From the NCBI RefSeq assembly GCF_003012745.1, contig NZ_PXYK01000004.1, forward strand, positions 246,395-310,394: a DNA stretch of 64,000 nt. The letters run 5' to 3'. This DNA comes from Kumtagia ephedrae. Lineage in GTDB: Bacteria > Pseudomonadota > Alphaproteobacteria > Rhizobiales > Rhizobiaceae. Positions 42,767-51,492 of the stretch are shown here, in pieces. The notes under the pieces are model-generated. The model made no database searches. It was given only the letters and a program-made list of their open reading frames with translations, and was not told the DNA's origin. Each line of letters opens with the position of its first letter. Within the stretch, counting starts at the first letter, position 1. Made by a program: the position numbers and the translations under genes.

Positions 42767-42957
42767 TGTGGGTGCGGTTCACGGCCGACCACGACTTCTC
42801 GCCGGCGGCGCGCAAGGGGCTGTTCACGCTCGCCTACAAGGTGGGCACGGTCGCCAATGTGACGCGCGAGTGCGCCGAGCAGGCGCTGCGGCTCGGCCGG
42901 GCGGTTCGAACGGCGGCGCCGCGGAAGGGGGAGCGCGATGGCGCCCGGCGCGGGTAG
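42766..42957 (+). CDS. Small phage protein between connector and head-closure genes
   Basis: 63 residues, MWVRFTADHDFSPAARKGLFTLAYKVGTVANVTRECAEQALRLGRAVRTAAPRKGE. Start overlaps the connector stop (TGATG) and the end overlaps the next gene by 20 bases. The short FTADHDFSP...G...YKxGTVANVTRECAExALxxGxA pattern recurs in small phage proteins at this position. Function unknown. Confidence 0.8.
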   Translation: MWVRFTADHDFSPAARKGLFTLAYKVGTVANVTRECAEQALRLGRAVRTAAPRKGERDGARRG

Positions 42958-43285
42958 GCTCGACCAGCGCGTCACCTTCGAGGCGCCGGTGGCGCCGGCC
43001 AGCGACGGCGGCGGCGGCGTGGTCGACGGCTTTGCGCCGCAGTTCACCGTGTGGGCCGGGTTCTTCCGGCCGCGCGGCGACGAGGCGGTTACGGCCGCCA
43101 GGCTGGAGGGCCGGCACGTCGTCGACGTGACGGTGCGGTCCTCCTCGCAATCGCGGCAGATCACCACCGACTGGCGGATGGTCGACGCGCGCCGGCCGGC
43201 CGACGTCTTCAACATCCGCTTCGTCGACACCGCGTCGGACCCGGCATGGGTGCGGCTCACCGCCGAAAAGGGCGTCGCCACATGA
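42938..43285 (+). CDS. Phage head closure protein (head-tail adaptor)
   Basis: 115 residues. It begins GRLDQRVTFEAPVAPASDGGGGVVDGFAPQFTVWAGFFRPRGDEAVTAARLEGRHVVDVTVR with the Pro/Gly-rich first strands and the WxxxxPxxG step of the SPP1 gp16/HK97 gp7 adaptor fold, ending in the conserved WRMVDARRPADVFNIRFVD. It closes the portal channel after packaging. It overlaps both neighbours. Confidence 0.9.
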   Translation: MAPGAGRLDQRVTFEAPVAPASDGGGGVVDGFAPQFTVWAGFFRPRGDEAVTAARLEGRHVVDVTVRSSSQSRQITTDWRMVDARRPADVFNIRFVDTASDPAWVRLTAEKGVAT

Positions 43286-43698
43286 AGATCGCCGGCAAGC
43301 AGAAGTTTCTGGCGCAGATCGACGCGCTGCCGCAGGCGCTGCGCACGGAAATCCGCAAGGCGCTGGAGCAGTCCGCCGAGGAGACCACCGACCTGATGCG
43401 CCGCTTCGCGCCGGTGGAAAGCGGGGCTCTGCGGGCGTCGATCGGCTACAGCTTCGGCGAGGCGCCCAAGGGCGCGCTGAGTAGCGCCGCGCGGACCGTA
43501 AAGGCGGAGGCAGGGCTTGCCGTCACGCTGTTCGCCGGCGGCGGCAAGGCGTTCTACGCGCGCTTCCAGGAGTTCGGCACCCAGGAGATGAGCGCCAACC
43601 CGTACTTCTTCCCTGCCTACAGGCTTGCCCGCAAACGAGTACGGGCGCGGATGGCAAGGGCGATGCGCAACGGCGCGAAGAAGGCGCTCGGCAAGTGA
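43282..43698 (+). CDS. HK97 gp10-like tail completion protein
   Basis: 138 residues. LDALPQALRTEIRKALEQSAEETTDLMRRFAPVESGALRASIGYSF matches the gp10 family (helix, then the APVxSGxLRxSI block), and YARFQEFGTQEMSANPYFFPAYRLARKRVRARMARAM is the conserved C-terminal half (F-x-E-F-GT...P-FF-PA). It acts at the tail terminator or head-tail joint. The ATG overlaps the previous stop. Confidence 0.92.
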   Translation: MKIAGKQKFLAQIDALPQALRTEIRKALEQSAEETTDLMRRFAPVESGALRASIGYSFGEAPKGALSSAARTVKAEAGLAVTLFAGGGKAFYARFQEFGTQEMSANPYFFPAYRLARKRVRARMARAMRNGAKKALGK

Positions 43699-44096
43699 TC
43701 GGCGACGCGCTGCAGCGGGCGATCTACGACGCCCTGACGGCCGCGCCGGCGCTGTGCGAGGGCAGGGTCTACGACAACCCGCCGGAGAAGAAGCGGCTCG
43801 TGTTCCCCTACATCACCATCGGCGATGAGCAGGTGGGCGACGACGGCACGAGCTGCGGCGACGGCTGGGAGGCCTTCTCCGACATCCATGTGTGGTCGCG
43901 GCCGCCGGCGAAGTCGAAGCTGGAAGCAAAAGCCATCGCGGCAGCGGTCGTCGAGCGGCTGGTGACGAACGGCCTCGCCGTCGCCGGCTTCACAGTCGCG
44001 GTGGCGCAGCTCGATGTGCTGCGCAGCATGCGCGATCCCGACGGAATCACCGAGCACGCCGTGGTCAGCGTGCGCCATCTCCTCACCCCGGCTTGA
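43695..44096 (+). CDS. DUF3168 tail completion protein
   Basis: 133 residues from a GTG that overlaps the previous TGA. DUF3168 blocks: ALQRAIYDALTAAPAL..GRVYDNPPEKKRLVFPYITIGDEQVGDDGTSCGDGWEAFSDIHVWSRPPAKSKLEAKAIAAAVVERL. In lambda-like tails this fold (gpU-like) forms the terminator ring at the top of the tail tube. Confidence 0.9.
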   Translation: MIGDALQRAIYDALTAAPALCEGRVYDNPPEKKRLVFPYITIGDEQVGDDGTSCGDGWEAFSDIHVWSRPPAKSKLEAKAIAAAVVERLVTNGLAVAGFTVAVAQLDVLRSMRDPDGITEHAVVSVRHLLTPA

Positions 44097-44123
44097 CCAG
44101 CCTCTCATTCCCAGGAGAACATC

Positions 44124-44579
44124 ATGGCTGCCATCAAGGTCATGAACGGCGAGCAGCTGCTCGTGCAGATCGGCGACGGGGCCACGCCGACCGAAGGCTT
44201 TGCCCATGACTGCCTCATCAATACCGAGCGCGGCATCCAGTTCACCTCGACCACCAACGACACGGTGGTGCCGGACTGCGAATCGCCGGAACTGCCGGGC
44301 TGGTTCCAGCGCAACAAGGACGGGCTGTCGGCGACCATCACCGGCGCCGGCAAGGTGCACACGACCTCGCTGGAGAACTGGTGGACCTGGTACGCGGGCG
44401 ACGCGACCAAGAACGTGCGCGTGCGCATCAACGTGCCGGCGGCGGATGGCGGCGGCTATTGGCAGGGCGCCTTCCACCTGACCGAGTTCCAGGTGTCCGG
44501 CACCCGCAAGGAGCATGCGGACGTGTCGGTCACGCTGATGAACGACGGGACGATCACCTGGACGGATGCGACGCCGTGA
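44124..44579 (+). CDS. Phage major tail (tube) protein
   Basis: 151 residues. The beta-sandwich pattern of TP901-1-type tube proteins is clear: MNGEQLLVQIGDGATPTEGFAHDCLINTERGIQFTSTTNDTVVPDCESPELPGWFQRNKDGLSATITGAGKVHTTSLENWW and the final EHADVSVTLMNDGTITW. An AGGAG motif precedes the ATG. It polymerises around the tape measure to form the tail tube. Confidence 0.92.
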   Translation: MAAIKVMNGEQLLVQIGDGATPTEGFAHDCLINTERGIQFTSTTNDTVVPDCESPELPGWFQRNKDGLSATITGAGKVHTTSLENWWTWYAGDATKNVRVRINVPAADGGGYWQGAFHLTEFQVSGTRKEHADVSVTLMNDGTITWTDATP

Positions 44580-44977
44580 CCCGGCACGGGGCGATCGAGC
44601 TCGACTGGGGCGGCGGGACGCACACGTTCCGGCTCGGCCTGGCCGAGATCGAGGAGCTGGAGGCCGCATGCGACATGTCGGTGTTCCTGCTCTTCGCGAA
44701 CATGAACGCCACGACACCCTCTGCTCGTCTGAAGCACTATTCAGAGACGATCCGGCTTGGTCTGGTCGGTGGAGGCATGAAGCCGGTCGATGCGCGGCTT
44801 CTGGTGACACGCTATGTCGACGACAGGCCGCTGCACGAGAGCGTAGCGCTCGCCGAAGCTATCCTGCTGGCCGCCCTGCATCGCGTCCACACAACGGAGA
44901 CGAACGACGCGGGGGAACAGACGGCGCCGAAGTCAGAAGGCTCGACTTCGGCGCCATCTACGGAAACGCCATCGTGA
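44576..44977 (+). CDS. GTA-family tail assembly protein (gp11-like)
   Basis: 133 residues from a GTG overlapping the tube gene stop. It begins RHGAIELDWGGGTHTFRLGLAEIEELEAACDMSVFLLFANM, the gene-transfer-agent gp11 pattern, and continues with YSETIRLGLVGGGMKPVDARLLVTRYVDDRPLHESVALAEAILLAAL. It corresponds to the G part of the lambda G/GT chaperones. The next small gene overlaps its stop. Confidence 0.9.
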   Translation: MTRHGAIELDWGGGTHTFRLGLAEIEELEAACDMSVFLLFANMNATTPSARLKHYSETIRLGLVGGGMKPVDARLLVTRYVDDRPLHESVALAEAILLAALHRVHTTETNDAGEQTAPKSEGSTSAPSTETPS

Positions 44978-45135
44978 TGGGCATCCACGACGTCGGCTCA
45001 CTGTCGCTGGGGCAGTACCTGGCCATGGTGCGCGGCTGGAACAGGGCGCATGGCGACAACAAGCCGAAACCACCGAGCGGTGCCGAGTTCGATGCGGCGG
45101 TAGGGCGAGCGCGGAGCCCCCAATATGGCAATTGA
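44977..45135 (+). CDS. Small tail assembly chaperone partner
   Basis: 52 residues: MGIHDVGSLSLGQYLAMVRGWNRAHGDNKPKPPSGAEFDAAVGRARS. The ATG shares its A with the TGA of the preceding gene and the end overlaps the tape-measure start by 11 bases. The LSLxxYLAMVRGxNRAHG...KPPSxAEFDAAV pattern fits the second member of the tail chaperone pair (GT-like). Here it seems to be a separate overlapping gene rather than a frameshift product, though a -1 shift at the overlap cannot be excluded. Confidence 0.8.
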   Translation: MGIHDVGSLSLGQYLAMVRGWNRAHGDNKPKPPSGAEFDAAVGRARSPQYGN

Positions 45136-47719
45136 AGCCGAGCGGCTCCTGGCGATCTTTGAGGCGCGATTTGCTTCGCTGGACAAGGCCCTGGCCAAGT
45201 CCAGGGGCGAAGCCCAGCGGTCCTTCAAGGCTATCGAGACCGCCGGTACCCGCGCCGAAAGCACGCTGGCGCGCGTGGGCTCGCGCGGACTGCCGGGGAT
45301 GGAAAGGGTCAATGCCAAGCTCCGCGAGATGCGGCGCGAAAGCGACTTGACCACAAGCAGCCTCGGCGGCTTTGCACGCGGCTTCGCGGGAGCGCTCGGC
45401 GCCGGCCTATCCATCCAGGCGGCGCAGCAGCTTCTCGACACGTCGGCGCGTATTCGCAACTCCCTCAAGGTCACGGGGCTCGAAGGCGACAACCTGAAGC
45501 AGGTCTACGACCAGCTTTTCCAGTCGGCGCAGCGCAACGCCGCGCCGATCGAGTCGCTCACGACGCTCTATGGCCGGCTGGCACAGGCGCAGAAGACCAT
45601 CGGGGCCAGCCAGCAAGACCTTCTGAACTTCACCGACAAGGTGTCCCTGGCGCTGCGGGTCAGCGGCACCAACGCTCAGTCGGCAAGCGGCGCGCTTCTC
45701 CAGTTGAGCCAGGCGCTCGGCGGCGGGGTCGTGAGGGCGGAGGAGTTCAACAGCGTGCTGGAAGGCGCCCCGGCGATCATCCAGACCGTGGCGGCCGGCC
45801 TGCGGGAAGCCGGCGGCAGCATATCGACACTTCGTCAACTCGTGCTCGACGGCAAGGTCTCGTCGGAGGCGTTCTTCCGAGCCTTCCTTGCGGGTGCGGG
45901 TCAACTCGAGGAGCGGGTCAAGACCTCCGAGACCACCATCAGCCAGGCGTTCATCCGTCTCCAGAACGTCCTGGTCGATCTCGCCGGCCGCTTCGACACG
46001 GCGACCGGCGCCAGCAGCAAGCTGGCGGAGTTCCTCTCCACGACGCTGGTCAACGCGATCAACGAAGTGGGAACGATCGCCACGAACACGGCTACGGGGC
46101 CGCTTGCCGCGTTCGTCGGAGCCGTCAACAAGGTCACGGACGCAATCGTCGGGCTTGGTGCCGAGATAGGCGAGGTTTCCGGCCTCGACCAGATCGGCAG
46201 GTCCCTCGGCGCAGAGCCGTACCGCTCGACCACGCTTGGTCGCTCGCCCGAGCAGATCAGGAACCGCATCGGCGAGTTGCAGCGGCAGCTGGCCGACATG
46301 CCCAATGCCGCCAAGCCGTTCACGGACGAAATCCAGAAGCAGATCGACAAGCTGCGCGAGGAACTGCGCCTTATCGAACAGATCGGCGAGAACCAGCGGC
46401 TTCTGCAGCGTTCCACCTATTCGACGGTCGGCGGCGAGGCGGCGACGCCGGACGCGGCGGCATCGGGAGGCGTCAAACCGATCACACTGGCCGACTACCC
46501 GATCGGCGGTGGAGGCAGCGCAACAAGTTCCGGCCAGACGCCCGCCGAAAGCGCCGCAACCCGCCTTGCCGAGCAGGCTGCCGACCGTCTTACCGCGGCC
46601 ATTGCGGCACAGTCCGCTACGGCCGTCGATGCCGCAGCCCTGCTGCTCGGCAAGAGCGAGACGGCCAATGCCGGTGACATCAACGCCTTCCTGAAGCGCG
46701 GCGGCATCGACCTGAATGCGGCCACGACCGCGTGGTGCGCGGCGTTCGTCAACAGTGCGCTTGCGCAAGTCGGCATCAGTGGCAGCGGCAGCGACGTCGC
46801 CACCGATTTCCTGAACTGGGGGGTGAAGATCGACCCGTCCCAGATTCAGCGCGGCGACGTGCTTGTCCAGGATCGCGGGCTCGGCGCCGGGCAGGTTGGT
46901 GGACATGTCGGCCTGGCTACCGGCCTGGTGCGGTTTCAGGAGGGCATCCTGCAATTGCAGATGCTGTCCGGCAACGCGTCGAACAAGGTCCAGGAGGATT
47001 GGGTCAACGCCTCCGAGGTGGTGGCACGGCGTGCCACAGACGCATTCCAGGTGCCGACGGAGGCGCTCCGGCACATCGGCCAGCAGAGCAGCGCCGCGAA
47101 AGCGGAAACGGAGGCGGCAACGGCGGCGGTCCAGCAACAGGGGCAGGCCTACGAGCGGCTCGGCCAGGTCGCCCAAACCGCGCTGAACGGCCTCGCCACG
47201 GCGCTGGCCGACGGCAAGATCGAGGGCGAGGAGCTTTTGCAGATCGTCATGCAGATCGTGCAGCAGATGATCAGCATGCCGGGCTTCAGCTTCCCCGGCG
47301 GGGCGGGCGGTGGGCTGCTCAGCCTGATCCGCTCGGTGTTCGGCTTCGCCAAGGGCGGCATCGCCGCGCATGGCCGGCCGCTGCCGCTGCCGCGATTCGC
47401 CCGCGGCGGGGTGTCGCGCTCGGCCGCCATCTTCGGCGAGGCCGGGCCGGAAGCGGCGGTGCCGCTGCCGGACGGCCGGCGCATCCCGGTGGAACTTTCC
47501 ATGCCGGTCGCCCGGCATGGCCGAAGCGGCGGCAGCAACGATACGGTGACGGTGATGCTGCGCGACGACAGCGGCCGCATGGCCGAGATCGCCGACCAGC
47601 GCATCGTCAGCCGGTCGGGCACCATCGTCAATGTCGCGGTGCAGCGCGCCAACGCCTCGGCGCCGGCGGCGATCGCCAAATACCGCAACGAACGCGGCAA
47701 TTCGGACTATAGGCTCTGA
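45125..47719 (+). CDS. Tail tape measure protein with embedded CHAP peptidase
   Basis: 864 residues. The N-terminal tape-measure domain (about 75-300; TSARIRNSLKVTGLEGDNLKQVYDQLFQSAQRN, GTNAQSASGALLQLSQALGGGVVRAEEFNSVLEGAP) belongs to the lambda-H/TIGR02675 type. A second module at about 505-615 is a TIGR02594/CHAP-like cysteine peptidase with Cys538 (TAWCAAFVNSALAQVG) and His594 (GGHVGLATG). The C-terminus is the conserved FSFPGGAGGG...FAKGGIAAHG...RFARGGVSRSAAIFGEAGPEAAVPLPDGRRIPV. It sets tail length, and the embedded peptidase probably opens peptidoglycan during DNA entry. Confidence 0.92.
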   Translation: MAIEAERLLAIFEARFASLDKALAKSRGEAQRSFKAIETAGTRAESTLARVGSRGLPGMERVNAKLREMRRESDLTTSSLGGFARGFAGALGAGLSIQAAQQLLDTSARIRNSLKVTGLEGDNLKQVYDQLFQSAQRNAAPIESLTTLYGRLAQAQKTIGASQQDLLNFTDKVSLALRVSGTNAQSASGALLQLSQALGGGVVRAEEFNSVLEGAPAIIQTVAAGLREAGGSISTLRQLVLDGKVSSEAFFRAFLAGAGQLEERVKTSETTISQAFIRLQNVLVDLAGRFDTATGASSKLAEFLSTTLVNAINEVGTIATNTATGPLAAFVGAVNKVTDAIVGLGAEIGEVSGLDQIGRSLGAEPYRSTTLGRSPEQIRNRIGELQRQLADMPNAAKPFTDEIQKQIDKLREELRLIEQIGENQRLLQRSTYSTVGGEAATPDAAASGGVKPITLADYPIGGGGSATSSGQTPAESAATRLAEQAADRLTAAIAAQSATAVDAAALLLGKSETANAGDINAFLKRGGIDLNAATTAWCAAFVNSALAQVGISGSGSDVATDFLNWGVKIDPSQIQRGDVLVQDRGLGAGQVGGHVGLATGLVRFQEGILQLQMLSGNASNKVQEDWVNASEVVARRATDAFQVPTEALRHIGQQSSAAKAETEAATAAVQQQGQAYERLGQVAQTALNGLATALADGKIEGEELLQIVMQIVQQMISMPGFSFPGGAGGGLLSLIRSVFGFAKGGIAAHGRPLPLPRFARGGVSRSAAIFGEAGPEAAVPLPDGRRIPVELSMPVARHGRSGGSNDTVTVMLRDDSGRMAEIADQRIVSRSGTIVNVAVQRANASAPAAIAKYRNERGNSDYRL

Positions 47720-48420
47720 TGCTCTACTGGCCGACCTGCGCGCTCAACCCGAAGGAGACGCACGCCAATCCCGTGCCGTTCACGCGCGGCGGCGGGCGTT
47801 CGCTCAACGGCATCGAGCGGGCGACACGCACCGACAAGGGATTCTGGTCGATCGAGCTCACCGGCATCGTGGTGCGGCACGGCACAGGCTCGGCGCGCGC
47901 CTGGAACGCGCTGCGCACCGGGCTCAACGGCCGCGCCGGGCTGATCGTGGTGCCGGCGAAGAGCTGGGACACCGCGCCCTACGCGTCGGGCCGGTTCGAG
48001 CCTCGGGTCAGGACCGTGCATGACGACGGCACGCCGTTCTCCGACGGCACCACCTACAGCCAGGGCGCGATCGACATCGAGATGGCGGAGCATGCCGCGA
48101 TCGGCTCCAGCGTGGTGACGCTGCGCCGCCTGATGGCGGCCGACGACCTTTCCGGCATCCGCTTCTCCTACAACCACGCGCTCTACGAGACCGGCCCGGC
48201 AATCGAGGTCGAGGGCGATCTGTGGACGGTGCCGCTGTTCCCGTCGGTCCGGGCCACGATTCCCGCCGGCGCGTCGCTGGAATGCGACCAGCCGACCTGC
48301 CTGGTACGGCTGGCGGAGGACCGCGGCATGGACCTGCCGCAGGGCAAGCGCGGCTTCACCGAAGCCTCCGTCGTCTTCGTAGAGGCGGTCGACCATTGGA
48401 ACGACCTGGCGGCGGCGTGA
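47719..48420 (+). CDS. Phage distal-tail-region protein (233 aa)
   Basis: 233 residues. It begins YWPTCALNPKETHANPVPFTRGGGRSLNGIERATRTDKGFWSIELTGIVVRHGTGSARAWNALRTGLNGRAGLIVVPAK, a beta-rich start with a WNALRTGLNGRAGLIVVP core similar to the N-terminal ring domain of distal tail proteins. Position after the tape measure supports the role. Start overlaps the tape-measure stop (TGATG). Confidence 0.78.
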   Translation: MLYWPTCALNPKETHANPVPFTRGGGRSLNGIERATRTDKGFWSIELTGIVVRHGTGSARAWNALRTGLNGRAGLIVVPAKSWDTAPYASGRFEPRVRTVHDDGTPFSDGTTYSQGAIDIEMAEHAAIGSSVVTLRRLMAADDLSGIRFSYNHALYETGPAIEVEGDLWTVPLFPSVRATIPAGASLECDQPTCLVRLAEDRGMDLPQGKRGFTEASVVFVEAVDHWNDLAAA

Positions 48421-48421
48421 C

Positions 48422-48991
48422 ATGACTGTCAAGTCGATACGCCTGCTGTTCCGCTTCGACTTCCCGTCGAAGACCATGCGGCTGTGGGACGGCTCAGGAC
48501 CCTATCTCGACCTTGCCGGCGACATCTGGAAAGGCATTACCATCACCGAGGGGCTGGACACGATCGAGGCTGCGCTGAACGGCGAGGCCAACCGCCTCTT
48601 CATGGGCGTCTCCGGTATCCCGCCCGAGATCGCCGACCTCGCCTGGCAGGACCATGAGGCCGGCGACGTGATCGGCTCGACGGTGCAGGTGCTGATCCAG
48701 GACTGCAACGAAGATGACGACCCGGTCGGGATGCCTGAGGCGCGGTTCACCGGCAAGGTCGACGACATCATCTTCGACGACAGCGTGACCGGCGAGACGG
48801 TGAGCTCGACGGTGATGATCGAATGCGTCGGCCGCTTCGACCTGAGGGCCGTCACGTCGGGGCGGGTGATCTCCGACGCCGATCAGAAGGCACGCTCGGC
48901 GACGCTCAACCCGTCGGCGCCGCCGGATCGTATCGCCGAGCGGGTACCGAAGCTGCAGGACAAGACGATCGGATGGCCGCGGTTCCGCTGA
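48422..48991 (+). CDS. Phage tail protein (189 aa)
   Basis: 189 residues. SIRLLFRFDFPSKTMRLWDGSGPYLDLAGDIWKGITITEGLDTIEAALNGEANRLFMGVSGIPPEIADLAW is a beta-rich baseplate-hub-like start; later RFTGKVDDIIFDDSVTGETVSSTVMIECVGRFDLRA resembles the second tail-hub domain (DUF2163-like genes occupy this position in GTA clusters). Exact family unproven. It overlaps the next gene by 19 bases. Confidence 0.78.
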   Translation: MTVKSIRLLFRFDFPSKTMRLWDGSGPYLDLAGDIWKGITITEGLDTIEAALNGEANRLFMGVSGIPPEIADLAWQDHEAGDVIGSTVQVLIQDCNEDDDPVGMPEARFTGKVDDIIFDDSVTGETVSSTVMIECVGRFDLRAVTSGRVISDADQKARSATLNPSAPPDRIAERVPKLQDKTIGWPRFR

Positions 48992-49386
48992 TTCAGGGGC
49001 GCCAGCTCGACCACTGGATCGAGGCGTATGGCGCAAAGCCGTGGGCCTGGAGCCATGTCGACTGCTGCATGGCGCTGGCCGACTGGTCGATCGCGCTGGG
49101 CAGCGAGGATCCTGCGGTCGACCTGCGCGGCAGCTATGCCGACGAGCCGCAATGCCATGCGGTGATGGCGGCGGCCGGCGGGCTGGTGCCGTTCGGCCAG
49201 CGCCTGGTGCGCGTCGGCTGGCGGCGGGCGGAGATGCCCAGTGAGGGCTGCGTGGCAGTGATCGGCAGTGCGACGGAGGCAACCCGGCAATGGGGCGCCA
49301 TCCGCCACGAAGGCAAATGGAAGGTGCGCATGGACGAAGGTTTCGTCGCCTTCACCGCCGCGCCGCTGGCGATCTGGGATTTCTGA
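48973..49386 (+). CDS. DUF6950-like tail peptidase
   Basis: 137 residues from ATG 48973. The block WAWSHVDCCMALADWSIALG has the DC(C)xxxxxDW pattern of the DUF6950/NlpC-P60-like tail proteins, the Cys being the presumed catalytic residue; the later GCVAVIGSATEATRQWGAI carries no obvious His in the usual H-x-G position, so activity is uncertain. It occupies the place of the GTA gp14-like cell-wall peptidase between the hub and tail-tip genes. Confidence 0.78.
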   Translation: MAAVPLIQGRQLDHWIEAYGAKPWAWSHVDCCMALADWSIALGSEDPAVDLRGSYADEPQCHAVMAAAGGLVPFGQRLVRVGWRRAEMPSEGCVAVIGSATEATRQWGAIRHEGKWKVRMDEGFVAFTAAPLAIWDF

Positions 49387-49388
49387 CG

Positions 49389-51459
49389 ATGCCGCAGTTC
49401 ATCGCCGCGCTGGTGCTGCCCTTCGTGGTCAACAGCCCGGTGTTCTTCCTCGGGCCGGCTGCCATCTCGGCGACGGCGACGGGGCTCGGCTATCTCGCCA
49501 CGGCGGCCGGGCTCTACGGCCTCAATTCCGCGCTTGCCCAGGAACCGGAAGTGCCTAAGCCGGAGGACGGCAAGTTCAGCCTGCGCCAGCCGGTGCCCTC
49601 ACCGGCCTTCGTGCTGGGGCGCGCCAAGAAGGCGGCCGATTATCTGGCGCTGGAGGAGAAGGGCGACGCCGCCTACCACGTCTTCGCTATCGCCGGGCAC
49701 CGCATCAACCGGCACGTCAAATACCACCTGCACGACGCGGTGGCGACGCTCGATCCGGTCACCGGGGCGGTGACCGATCCCGGGCATTTCGACGAGCGCG
49801 TCATCATCCGCTCGCGGCTCGGGCTCGATGCCGAGACCGCCTATGCCGAGATGGTGGCAGCGTTGCCGACCATCTGGACCAACAATCATCGCGGCGACGG
49901 CATGGCGACGACGCTGATGATCGCCCATTCGGCCGGGGTAGAAAAGCAGCAGAAGCGCTTTCCCAACGGCATGCCCGTGCTGACCGAGGAGATCGAGGGC
50001 GCGCCGCTCTATGACGGGCGCCAGCCGGCGCACGATCCGGCCGACCACAACAGCTGGGAATATTCGGAAAACCTGGCGCTGATGCGCCTGGCATATCACC
50101 CATCCGGTCGGCTTCAAGCTTGCGCTCGACGACCTGCACTGGCCGGACTGGAACCACGCCGCCGATGTCTGCGATTCCCTGGTGACCAACCGGGCGGGCG
50201 AGGAGGAGCCGCGCTATCACGGCGGCTTCTGGTTTCGCGCCAGCGACGACCCGCCGACGGTCGGCCGCATCATGGACCAGGCGGCCGAACTGGTGATCTA
50301 CGAGACGGCCGAGGGCAAGATCGGCGTGCATGCCGGCGAGTTCGTCGAACCGGACGTGCGGCTGACGGCCGACGACCTGATCAGCGTCAATTTCGACGTC
50401 AACCGGCGGGCCGCCTCGACAGTGCTCGCGGTGCGCGGGCGCTACAACAACCAGGCCGCGACCTTCAACACCTCCGACGCGGCGATCGTCGGCGACCCCT
50501 ACGTGCCGGAGGACGACACCGAGCGCACCCGCACGGTGGAGAATGTCGCGGTGCAGCGGCACAACCACATGCAGCGCTTGCAGACATTGGCCTTCAAGCG
50601 GGCCAACGCGCCGCGGGTGCGGCTGGTGTCGCATTACGAGCCGGCAAAGAAGGTACCCTACCGCCGCTTCATCCGCGTGCATTACCCGCCACGGCTCGAC
50701 GAGGCGGTGATCGAGATCATCGGCCGGCCGAAACTGTCGCTTGTCAACCTGACCTACGAGGTCGAGGGCATGGTGGTGCCGCCGACGCTGTTTGCCTTCA
50801 ATGCCGCGACCGATGAAGGCAATCCGCCGCCGATCATCCCCGAGATCGAGCATGAGGGCATTCCGCTGCCGGCGATGTTCGACGTGGTGATCCAGCGCGA
50901 GGCGGTCAGCGGCGGGCAACAGGCTGCCTTCGCGCTGGCTAGCTGGAACCCGCCGGCCTCGGAATCGCTCACCACGGAAGTCGAGTGGCAGCCGGTCGCC
51001 GGCGGCCCGACGCAGAGCGTGATGGCGAGCGAGGAAGAGACGGAGAAGCGCACCGGCTATCTCGCCGACGGGGTGCAATACCGCTTCCGCGGGCGCCACT
51101 GGTCGGCGGGGACGCCGGGCGAGTGGACGGCCTATATCGTGCTCACGGCCGTCGCCGACACCACGGCGCCGGGGCCGGTGAGCGGCGTGACGGCGCCCGG
51201 CGGCGTCGGCGAATCGCCGATCTCCTGGACCTCGCCGAACAGCCCGAACTTCGTGGCGGTGAATATCCGCCGCAACACAGTGAACAACGAGGGCACGGCG
51301 ACGCTGGTGCACACCGAATACGGCCCGGCCTCCAATTCCGATACCTGGACCGACACCGCGCTGGCGCCGGGCACCTACTATTATTGGCTGCGGTCGCGCA
51401 ACGGCTCGGGCGTCGAAAGCACGACGAGCGCGGCGACCGGCGCGGTCACCGTCACCTGA
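49389..51459 (+). pseudogene. Phage tail-tip (J-like) protein with a frameshift
   Basis: Two frames together encode about 690 residues. Frame A, from ATG 49389, starts with a hydrophobic stretch and ends the shared region with NSWEYSENLALMRL; frame B picks up at about 50095 with ITHPVGFKLALDDLHWPDWNHAADVCDSLVTNR. The switch needs a net +1 base between 50083 and 50101 (frame B has a TGA at 50080). Downstream parts include tail-tip beta domains (LVNLTYEVEGMVVPPTLFAFN) and a C-terminal fibronectin type III domain (TTAPGPVSGVTAPGG...YYYWLRSRNGSG). It could be a disabling mutation, a sequencing error or programmed shifting. Confidence 0.85.
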
Positions 51460-51492
51460 CCTGAATTTTTTCCATCCCCGGAGCGACAGAGA

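Noticed and set aside
44960..44985. Programmed -1 frameshift joining the two tail chaperone genes
   Set aside because: No slippery heptamer was seen at the overlap, and the second gene has its own ATG, so separate translation by stop-start overlap is simpler.
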